Shown here: piece by piece, positions 55,840 through 64,000 of the stretch
Position numbering within the stretch: position 1 is the stretch's first letter
Layout: every line of letters starts with the position of its first letter
Assembly: GCF_016808335.1 (NCBI RefSeq)
Contig: NC_053143.1
Location: forward strand, 4,683,398 to 4,747,397
Length of the DNA: 64,000 nucleotides
Reading direction: 5' to 3'
Source: Panicum virgatum
Taxonomy: Eukaryota > Streptophyta > Magnoliopsida > Poales > Poaceae
The notes under the pieces: model-generated
The model's database searches: none
Told to the model about the DNA's origin: nothing
Seen by the model: only the letters and a program-made list of their open reading frames with translations
Made by a program: the position numbers and the translations under genes

Positions 55840-58800
55840 ATGTCGGACATCCAGGAGCCTCTGCCGTGGGGGAAATCCTCCGCCACCGTGGCGGTTCTGG
55901 AGCAGCTGGTCGCCGACCGGCTGCTGCCGCGGAACCCCGACTCGGGAGCACCGGCGTGGATTTCCCCACACCCAGACGAGACCGAGACGAAGCCCCCACA
56001 AGGCTACGTCGTAAGCTTCATGCGCCTCCATGAGCGAGGCTTCGGTGTCCCCGTCAGTACGTTCATGAGGGCCTTGTGCGAGTACTACGGAGTGAAGCTG
56101 CACAATTTCAGCCCCAACTCCATCTCGCAGGCGGCGGTCTTCGTCGCCGTCTGCGAGGGGTACCTCGGCATCGAAGCCCACTGGGACCTCTGGATCCATC
56201 TGTTCCGCGGCGAACTCTTCGTCGAGAACGCGCGAAACCAGCCGAGGCGGTTCGCGCGCGCCGGTGGCCTGACGCTCCACGTCCGCCCGACCCGGAAGAA
56301 CTTTTATATCTCGAGCAAGATGACGACAAACAACACCGGGTGGAGCCGAGGGTGGTTCTACCTTCGGAACCACAAGGGTGCGCTCCCAGCGTTCACTAAC
56401 AAAGTTCTCCGGGAGCGACCGCCGAAGTGGGACTGGGGGTGTCGCCCCCCGCACAGCAAGCCAGGCTCGAGGGCCTCACCGACGCGCTGGCGCGTTTGGC
56501 GAGGAAGGGGCTGACGGCAGCGGCCGTTATCGCGAACTTCCACCGGTAGAGGGTTATCCCTCTCGTGGAAAGGGCCCTGCCGATTTTCGAGCTCACCCCC
56601 GGGAGCAAGGTCGAAGGCTCGAGGACGTCAAGCAAGCTCCTCTCCTACACCAACGCCGCCCGGAGGGCAAAGTACGCGGTGGCAGAGTTTCCCCAAAATC
56701 TCGAGGATCTTTGGAGGATCAAGATGCGTCCCGAGCCGGGGTATATTTCCCTGGTAAGTTTGGCTTCGAACTTGTCGTGTGTCATGTAGTTCCCTTTTCC
56801 TGACCCCATCTCGGGCGTGTTTTACAGCGGTTGAGGTGCGGCATCTCGAGGCCCCCGGTCCCGGAACAGCGCCTGATCAATCGCCTCCACGTGGAGAAGA
56901 TGAAGAGGCGGAAGGACGCGGCGGAGGTGAAGGTCGAGAGGAAAAGGAAGAGGAAGGTGAGGCACGACAAGGCGTGCAAGCTCGCTCGCGCGGCGGGGAA
57001 GCCACAGCCCGCCACTCCCGAGTCCTCGGAGGAGGATGAGGAGGAGGCCTCGGGTGCCGAGGACCACGCTCTGAGGAGCGATGGGGAAGGTGTGAGCGCG
57101 AGCCCCCCACCGTTCTACCTGTGGGACGAAGAAGAGGGAGCACCCGTGGCGCCAGAGGAGCCGAGGGCCGTGGCGGGGTCACCGGCGAATCCCTTCCTCG
57201 AGGGCGCGGCGCGGGAGTCATCCCCGCCGGCGGCCGGCAAGGAAACGCCTGCGCCCTAGGTGCTGATCTGTGGCGACGAGGCTGCGGCGGGAGAGGAGTC
57301 GTCCGTGCTAGCAGCCTCGAGCCACCGGGCCGACACGAGGGGGGCGCCCTCGGGGCGGTCTTCGAGGGACAGCATGATGCCCCGGGCTCGAAGAAGCGAT
57401 GCGAGGAAGCGGAGCATGAGCGCTCGATCTGGGTAAGTATTTTGGATTTCATTTTTGTCACGTGTTTGGTGGATTTCTCGATCCTGTTATCCTCAACTCG
57501 CGTCTCTTGATTTCCAGCCCCGGGGCCGTCCCCAAAGATGCAGTGCAGCTTGCCCCGGCCAAGGCTCTCAAGACCGGGGCACGCAGCGCGCCGCACACGG
57601 GGCCGCAGCCCCTGCCTGCCACGGATCTCGAGGCGGCGGCCGCGAGGCTACGGGAGGCCATGGCTCGAGGGGCCCAGGCGGCACAGCAAGCTCGGGCACA
57701 GGAGCAGGGTGACATCGTTCAGAGCGACGCCGGCCAGAGCAGTGCCGAAGCAGCTGCTCAAGCTGCCGATGCCGAGGAGGTCGAGGCCAATCGGGGTGAC
57801 GTGGCAAGCGCCGCCGGACCAGATACGGAGGGAGAAACTGGCGGGGGCGCGCAGGAGCGCCCCGCCGGCCAAGCAGAGGAGGACACCCTCGTCCCCGAGC
57901 CCTCGAGGGCCGAGGGCGAGGGCGTCGCAGAGGAGGAGGCAGCGCAAGAGGCGCCGACGGTAGAAGGAGCCCCCGTCCCGGGGCCCACGGAGGTCCGGGA
58001 CGAGGGTATTGTCGTGGTAGTGCCCGTGCCAACGGCGCAGGGGGGCGCGACGGCGGTGGTGGAGCTGCCGGACAGCAGTGAGGAGTACGGGGACTCGATG
58101 GACATCGACCCCGCTGCTGTGGCAAGCGCCGCCGCGCACATCGCCGAGTTCGCGTCGGCCGGCGTGGGCATGCTCGAGGCGGGGACGTCTGAGGGGGGCC
58201 ATCTCGGGGCAATCGTCCCGTCCGGGGTCCCCTCGGAGTTCCTCCGCAAAGAGCAAGAGGAGGAGGAAGCCTGGAACAAGCAGATGAGCGTTGGTCGGGA
58301 GATCTTGCAAGCCCTCAACCGTGCCTTCCAGCTCCACCAGGATGCGGATTACCAGGTCAGCCAGGTAAATACTCCCCCCCGGAAAATTGCTCAAATTCGG
58401 TTTTAGCTTTTACGCGTCTTCACCCACGTCCTGCCCCTTTGCAGCAGCTGAGGGAAATCTCGCGCGAAAAGAGCGCCGAGATGACCCGGTTGTACTCCCA
58501 GATGAGCCAGCTCGGGCAACACAACGCCGAGCTGGTGCTCAAGAATATCGACGCCAACACAAAAATGGCCGATCTGGGGGCGCGTCAGTGGGTGCTGGAG
58601 GAGGAATTGGCGCGGGTTGCCGATGAGCGGGACGCCCAGAGGGCGGCAGCGGAGCAGAAGGCCCGGGAGGCCGAGGCGCAAGCTTCCGAGCTGCAACGCC
58701 TTCGGACGGCGCTCGAGGAGAGAGCTCGCGAGGCTGAGGTGCAGAGCGCTGAGCTGCAGCGCCTCAGCACAACGCTCGAGCAGCAGAAGGCCGAGCTCCT

Positions 58801-59510
58801 TCATAAAGAGGTGGCCGTGGTTGCGCTTACCGGGACCCTCCGGGAACAGGGCGACGACCTCGAGAAGAAGGAGGTGGCCCTCCAGAACATGGGGGCTACC
58901 CTTAGAGAGAAGGAAGCCTCCTTGTCCTCGCTCGAAGAGGCCGCCCGAGCCCAGAGGGAGGAGGCGCAAAGGAACATCACGGGTGAGTACCTTCGAGTTT
59001 CTTGTTGATTTGTTTCTTTTCGTAGTTGACGTTGATTTCCTTTGCTCAGAGCTGAGTCGGAAGGAAGCGGACGAGACCGCGGCGAAGGAAGCGGTCCACA
59101 CCGTGCTCACGGCGGCACAGATGGAGTTTGTTGAGCTGGAGCAGACCGCCGTGAGCGTGTGTCAAGAGCTCGAGGGGGAGGGTGCCGTCTCGGGCAGTTC
59201 GGTGATCAGCCGCCTGCGCGCGCTAGGCGGCCGGATCGCCGAACACGCCAAGAGCACCTTCCGTCTCGGTGTCCTGCGGGCTCTCGCCGTGGCCTCGACG
59301 CATTACCTCATGGATCTCCAGAGGGTGTCGTCGCGGTACGTTGTTCCCGATGATGTGGATGCAGACGCCGCGTCGGCCGTCATGGACGAAGCCGATGAAG
59401 CCGCGGAGGAGTTCGCCACGGTCCTCGCCGGCAAGCTTGAAGCAGACATCCCTCTCATTGCCGAATTCGACGCCCTTGAGGGCCCGCAAGGGGGGGATGA
59501 TAGCCTGTAG
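55840..59510 (+). pseudogene. Five-exon antisense accessory gene of the Gypsy/Tat element
   Basis: It runs opposite to pol. Exons by GT-AG junctions are 55840-56753, 56828-57432, 57518-58364, 58445-58982 and 59050-59510 (stop), and phases agree at each junction. Exon 1 (start MSDIQEPLPWG) carries the conserved region known in grasses as the 'putative gypsy type transposon' domain (Pfam Transposase_28, from memory): 'PPQGYVVSFMRLHERGFGVP', 'YYGVKLHNFSPNSI' and 'FRGELF'. Exons 2-3 are charged and disordered (KRKRK, acidic runs, Ala/Glu-rich). Exon 4 is a long coiled coil of heptad-like 'AELQRLSTTLEQQKAEL' units. Exon 5 is acidic and Ala-rich. Defects are a frameshift near 56440, a TAG at about 56547, and a stop with a frame change in exon 2 (57257). 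Antisense accessory genes between integrase and 3' LTR are known in Tat-lineage elements; their function is unknown. Confidence 0.75.
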
Positions 59511-60095
59511 GAAAACTGGGCCTCGGAGCCCATGTAAATAGATTAGTGTTTACATCATAGTCACGCTTTGTAATCGCATCCTATGAATATAAGAGATTTT
59601 ATTTCGTTGAATTGACTGTGTGGCCCGTCGAGGCCTTGTGCGTTCGAGCCTATGTTTCTTTACTTTATTTCCGTGTTCTTCGTTTGCGACTTAGATAAAC
59701 ATCTGCGAGTTGCATTCGTAAGCAACGTAGGCGTAGGGTGGTGAGGGGGGTGCCGTATCCCGGAGGCGTAGGCAGCCCCATGACTCGGCCGGCCCGTACC
59801 GTAGTTGCTTACGCCTCGCGTCCATTTTTTCCAAGGATACGAGAAGCTTAGGGTTGAAACGGAAATTTTTCGAAAAACATTGGCGTCTTTTTGGGGACGT
59901 TCGGGGATTCCCCCCGTAGTAGCCCCCGAGGGAGGCTCCGCTTTGCCGAGGGTAAAGCCGAGCGTACCTCAGTGTCAGCGCACATCCTAGCCTCGAGGGC
60001 CCGAATGGTTCCCAAAAATAAACCAGTAAAGCATACTTTATTATTTCGGGAAATTGAAGATGTGAGTACAAACGATGTACGAATAGCTTGAAATT
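59511..60095. other. Space between the convergent accessory gene and integrase
   Basis: A likely polyadenylation region for the plus-strand gene lies at 59570-59600 ('TATGAATATAAGAG'). The phrase 'GTAGTAGCCCCCGAGG' at about 59917 repeats the polypurine tract next to the 3' LTR, so it may be a second, internal polypurine tract. Confidence 0.5.
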
Positions 60096-61391
60096 TTAAG
60101 GATAGAAGCAATGTAGCTGTTGTATATTCCAAGCATTGGTGAGGACTTCGCCTTTTTCGTTTGCCAACTTGTACATGCCGGGTTTGAGCACCTCGGCGAT
60201 TATGTACGGTCCTTCCCATGGAGGTGAGAGCTTGTGGCGGCCCCTGCTGTCCTGTCGAAGCCTCAGCACCAAGTCCCCTTCGTTGAGATCTCGGCGCCGG
60301 ACCCTCTGCGATTGATACCTTCGTAAGGACTGCTGGTAGCGCGCAGAGTGGAGGAGCGCCACGTCTCGGGCCTCGTCCACTTGGTCCAGCGAGTCTTCGC
60401 GAGCTCGCTGGTTTCGTTGCTCTTGGTATGCCTTGAGCCTCGGCGATCCGTACTCCATGTCAGTGGGGAGAATGGCCTCGGTGCCATAAACGAGGAAGAA
60501 CGGGGAAAAGCCCGTAGCTCTGCTTGGGGTCGTCCTCAGGCTCCAAATGACCGAGGGCAGCTCCGCGAGCCACCTCCGGCCGAATTTGTTTAGCTTGTTG
60601 AAGATCCTTGGCTTTAGTCCTTGGAGGATCATGCCATTGGCACGCTCCACTTGCCCGTTCGTCTGTGGGTGTGCCACAGCCGACCAGTCCACACGTATGT
60701 GGAAGCTGTCGCAGAACGCCAAGAATCTCTTGCCTGTGAACTGGGTGCCGTTGTTGGTGATGATCGAGTTTGGGATCTCGAACCTGAAGACGATGTCGGT
60801 GAAGAATAGAACTGCTTGCTCGGATTTGATCTTGCCGATGGGTCGAGCCTCGATCCACTTGGAAAACTTATCGACTGCCACCAGCAAGTGGGTGAAGCCC
60901 CCGGGCGCCTTTTTCAGTGGGCCGACGAGGTCTAGTCCCCACACGGCGAATGGCCACGTGATGGGGATGGTCTGCAGAGCATGGGCCGGGAGGTGTGTTT
61001 TTCGAGCATAGAACTGGCAACCCTCGCAGGTCCGCACAACGTCGGTGGCGTCGGCGACCGCAGTGGGCCAGTAAAAGCCTTGCCGAAACGCATTACCCAC
61101 GAGGGTGTGTGGCGTGGCGTGATGGCCGCAGATGCCAGCATGGATGTCGCGGATCAGCTCCTTGCCCTCGGTTATGGGGATGCATCGCTGCAGGACACCC
61201 GCGGGGCTGCGCTTGTGTAGCTCGTTGTTGATCAGAACGAAGGACTTGGCCCGCCTGGCGAGGCGCCGCGCCTGAGCGTGGTTCGAGGGTAGGTCCCCTC
61301 GAATCATCCAGTCTAGATACTGGACGCGCCAGTCTCGCGAAGCGGAGGCCTCGTCGACTTCCATTGCTTCAGCCTCGTCCGCGGAGGTGGT
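60096..61391 (-). pseudogene. Gypsy integrase (C-terminal part of pol)
   Basis: On the minus strand the frame runs from just after a TAG (61394-61392) to the stop at 60098-60096. In order it shows the His/Cys zinc-binding domain ('GHHATPHTL' … 'CEGCQFYA') and the catalytic core with the first Asp in 'WGLDLVGP'. The segment 'NSIITNNGTQFTG' follows, where the second catalytic Asp expected in 'TDNGTQF' is Asn. The Glu is kept in 'NGQVERANG'. The C-terminus is chromodomain-less ('PWEGPYIIAEVLKPGMYKLA'). Integrase inserts retrotransposon cDNA into chromosomes in the nucleus. The Asp to Asn change and the upstream stops make this copy inactive. Confidence 0.9.
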
Positions 61392-62281
61392 CTAGAAGTC
61401 AATGTCCATGGGCTCGACCTCGTCCGCCGGGGAGTTCCTGCCGGAGGGCCCAGCGGACGAGGGGCCTGACTCCGTCGGGTCCTTGAACTCGACGGAGGGC
61501 TTGATGATGTCTCGAGCGAAGACGTTCGGGGTGACGGTAGTCCGCCCCGACGCGATCTTCGCTAGTTCGTCGGCGTCCTCGTTGTACTTACGCGGGACAT
61601 GATTGAGCTCTAGGCCGTCGAATTTGTCTTCGAGGCGGCGCACTGCATTGCAGTACGCCTCCATCTTCGGGTCGCGACAGCTAGACTCCTTCATTACTTG
61701 GTTGACGACAAGCTGAGAGTCACCGCGTACGTCGAGGCATTTGACGCTGAGCTCGATGGCGATGCGAAGGCCACTGAGAAGGGCCTCATACCCCGCCATG
61801 TTGTTTGACGCTGGGAAGTGTAGGCATATCATGTATCGCATATGCTCACCGAGGGGTGAGATGAAAAGGAGACCGGCACCGGCGCCGGTTTTCATCACCG
61901 ACCCGTCGAAAAACATGGTCCAGCATTCGCCCTGGATCTGTGGTGGGGGTAGCTGAACGTCCGTCCACTCGGCCACGAAGTCAGCCAAGATTTGGGACTT
62001 GATCGCCTTGCGGGGGGGGGGTAAGTAAGAGTTTCCCCCATCAGCTCCACAGACCATTTGGCGATTCTACCCTCAGCTTCCCGGTTGCGGGCTATCTCTC
62101 CTAAAGGAAAAGATGAGACCACGGTGACGGGATGGGCCTCGAAGTAGTGGCGCAGCTTACGCCGAGCCAGAACCACTGCGTAGAGCAGTTTCTGAATCTG
62201 CGGATAGCATGTCTTAGTTTCAGACAACACCTCGCTGATGTAATACACCGGCCGCTGGACGGGCAATGCATGGCCCTCCTC
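61392..62281 (-). pseudogene. Gypsy RNase H region (two RNase H-like parts)
   Basis: The first part continues the reverse transcriptase connection ('VYYISEVLSETKTCYPQIQKL') and ends near 62040, where a run of ten C (on the minus strand) shifts the frame. The second part (from about 62030) is an archaeal-type RNase H with 'MFFDGSVMKTGAGAGLLF', 'GYEALLSGLRIA' and 'RGDSQLVVNQV', keeping its Asp/Glu/Asp residues. An extra RNase H after the original one is a known mark of Tat/Ogre-type Gypsy elements. TAA at 62284-62282 and TAG at 61394-61392 interrupt the frame on either side. Confidence 0.85.
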
Positions 62282-63358
62282 TTATCTTTCGACCACGATC
62301 ACCGCGCTGACCACTTGGGTCGTCGCGGCTATGTACAGGTAGAGGGGCTCGCCGTCCGTGGGTGGTGTGAGAATAGGGGCACGAGTGAGTGATGCCTTCA
62401 GCCTTTCGAGGGCTTCTTGAGCTTCGGGGGTCCACGTGAAGCGCTCAGTTTTTCTCAAGAGCCGATACAGGGGTAAGCCTTTCTCGCCGAGGCGCGAGAT
62501 GAACCGGCTAAGAGACGCCAGGCATCCCATGATCCTCTGTACCCCCTTTAGGTCTCGGATCGGTCCCATCTGAGTGATGGCCGAGACTTTATCAGGGTTG
62601 GGTTCGATGCCCCGCTGGGAGACAATGAAACCCAAGAGCATGCCTCGAGGCACCCTGAACACGCACTTTTCGGGGTTGAGTTTCACCCCTTTGGCCCGTA
62701 GGCAATCGAACGCGATTTTAAGATCGGCAACCAGGTCGTCCGCCTTCCTGGATTTTACAACGATATCATCGATATATGCCTCTACGCTCTGCCCGAGATG
62801 GTCTCCGAAAACATGGAGCATACACCGCTGGTATGTGGCTCCGGCGTTTCTGAGGCCAAAGGGCATCGTAACGTAGCAGTACATGCCGAAGGGTGTGATA
62901 AAAGAAGTCGCGAGCTGGTCGGACTCTTTTATCTTGATTTGGTGGTAACCGGAATAGGCATCAAGAAAGGATAGGAGTTCACATCCTGCAGTAGTATCTA
63001 CAATCTGATCGATTCGTGGCAAAGGAAAGGGAACCTTCGGACATGTCTTATTTAAACTAGTGTAATCTACACACATCCTCCAGTTTCCACTCTTTTTCTT
63101 CACTAATACTGGATTAGCTAGCCACTCGGGATGGAATACCTCTTTGATGAATCCGGCCGCTAGAAGTTTCTGCAACTCCTCGCCGATCGCCCGGCGCTTG
63201 AGCTCGTCGAAGCGTCGCATGCACTGCTTCACCGGTTTGGAGTTGGGTCGGACATCAAGGGAGTGCTCGGCGACCTCCCTCGGTATGCCAGGCATGTCCG
63301 AGGGGCTCCACACAAAGATGTCTGCATTGGCGCAAAGGAAATCGACGGGCACCACTTC
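62282..63358 (-). pseudogene. Gypsy reverse transcriptase
   Basis: About 358 residues are open between two stops. Reverse transcriptase motifs appear in order: 'KKKSGNWRMCVDYTSLNK', 'LDAYSGYHQI', 'MPFGLRNAGATYQ', the catalytic 'YIDDIVVKS', 'LNPEKCVF' and 'GIEPNPDKV'. The enzyme copies the element's RNA into DNA in cytoplasmic particles. The domain is complete, but it is bounded upstream by TAG (63361-63359) and downstream by TAA (62284-62282). Confidence 0.92.
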
Positions 63359-64000
63359 CTATTTGTCGTCGAGGTTGGCCCTGATCTGCAACGCCTTGTC
63401 GTCGGAGTGGTTCGGATAGAGGGGCACCTTCTTGATACCCTCGGCGGGTTCGAAGCTCCCGGCGTGTCGGTGCGTGGAGTCCAAGGCCACGCTTGCCATT
63501 TTGTCGAGGGTGGCTGCGAGGGCCTCGTCCTCTGCTTGAGCTTCCGCACGCTCAACGCACTCAACGTCGCACTCGTAGGCGTGCTCGAATGAAGAGCCGA
63601 TGGTGATGACGCCCTTCAGACCCGGCATTTTGAGCTTGAGGTAGGTGTAGTTGGGGACGGCCATGAACCTGGCGTAGCAAGGACGACCAAGGATGGCATG
63701 GTAGGATCCTTGAAACCCCACCACCTCAAAAGTGAGTACCTCCTTGAGAAAGTTGGCTGCCGTGCCGAAGCAGACGGGTAGATCGATCTGGCCGAGGGGT
63801 TGGACTCGCTTCCCCGGCGCAACGCCATGGAATGGCGACTTGCTGGGGCGGAGCTTGTCCAGTCCGATCCCCATGAGCTCCAATGTGTGGGCGTACATGA
63901 TGTTGAGGCTGCTGCCTCCGTCCATGAGCACCTTGGAGAAGCGGGTGTTGCCGATGATAGGGTCGACAACGAGCGGATACCGTCCCGGGTGCGGGACGTA
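63359..64000 (-). pseudogene. Gypsy protease and linker, continuing past the window
   Basis: On the minus strand the aspartic protease active-site region is visible as 'LMDGGSSLNIMYA' (DGGS replacing the usual DTGA/S, as is common in Tat-type elements). 'AILGRPCYARFMAVPNYTYL' follows. The frame ends at TAG 63361-63359, directly before reverse transcriptase. Gag and the 5' LTR must lie beyond 64000. Confidence 0.85.

Noticed and set aside
57568..58394. Minus-strand frames opposite the accessory gene
   Set aside because: They are shadow frames of the GC-rich exon 3; only the plus-strand frame has consistent splice phases and heptad structure.
58403..59110. Leu-rich 235-codon minus-strand frame
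   Set aside because: It is the antisense reading of the coiled-coil exon 4; Leu/Glu codon symmetry creates the open frame.
59691..60219. Small minus-strand frames after the integrase stop
   Set aside because: They start in the retrotransposon's non-coding spacer and share nothing with known accessory proteins.

Overview
The window is plant nuclear DNA, almost certainly from a grass (Poaceae) and probably a panicoid. The evidence is one long-intron nuclear gene, GC-rich exons and CpG-rich islands, and a dense load of grass-type transposable elements. These include Tourist/hAT MITEs of the 'GTGTTTAGTTGG' and 'AGAGCAACTCC' kinds, Gypsy Tat-type and Copia LTRs, Mutator-like transposase, Helitron-like 3' ends and poly(A)-tailed retroposons. 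Nothing looks bacterial, organellar or viral, and I see no RNA genes. The species cannot be named from the sequence.

The only clearly intact host gene is on the minus strand, with coding exons between 49205 and 40806. It encodes a 1,113-residue PHD-finger protein of the AIPP2/PAIPP2 type, a chromatin reader. Intron 2 carries a three-level nest of transposons (TIR element, then hAT, then solo LTR). Intron 1 carries a 19-bp remnant of a LINE insertion flanked by a perfect 14-bp target duplication. The 3' end of this gene has been copied repeatedly across the left 41 kb: at 560-1113 (3' end, frameshifted), 9680-11040 (degenerate internal exons), 16560-17455 (open final exon, possibly joined to new 5' exons) and 40070-40260 (fragment). 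Two anonymous intergenic blocks (X and Y) are also duplicated between 6-9 kb and 34-40 kb, so the region behaves as a repeatedly duplicated segment.

Layout: 1-457 is the end of an unknown gene. 560-11040 holds duplicated gene fragments mixed with a Helitron-like end, LTR pieces and MITEs. 11245-16560 holds a poly(A) retroposon, a Copia solo LTR and low-complexity G tracts. 16560-22000 holds the chimeric gene copy and a Mutator transposase broken by a 1.6-kb LTR element. 23252-24323 is a Gypsy solo LTR with target duplication. 24324-27203 is AT-rich repetitive DNA ending in a Helitron-like 3' end. 27700-28026 is the last exon of an unknown minus-strand gene. 28900-32764 is one very long (3.8 kb) LTR. 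32893-37684 holds a retroposon, blocks Y and X and a MITE cluster. 38770-40560 holds duplicated fragments. 40560-49205 is the PHD gene. 49690-51754 is a transposon-like region with an acidic coiled-coil C-terminal coding fragment. 51755-64000 is the 3' LTR and most of a Gypsy/Tat-type retrotransposon on the minus strand; its 5' end lies beyond the window.

The Gypsy element carries protease, reverse transcriptase, RNase H and integrase on the minus strand. Between integrase and the 3' LTR it carries a spliced five-exon accessory gene on the opposite strand (55840-59510). Both coding units are broken by stops and frameshifts, and one integrase catalytic Asp is replaced by Asn. I found no clearly new biological system. 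The best leads are the candidate chimeric gene at 17-18.6 kb, the spliced antisense gene of the Gypsy element, and the recurrent duplication of the PHD gene's 3' end.
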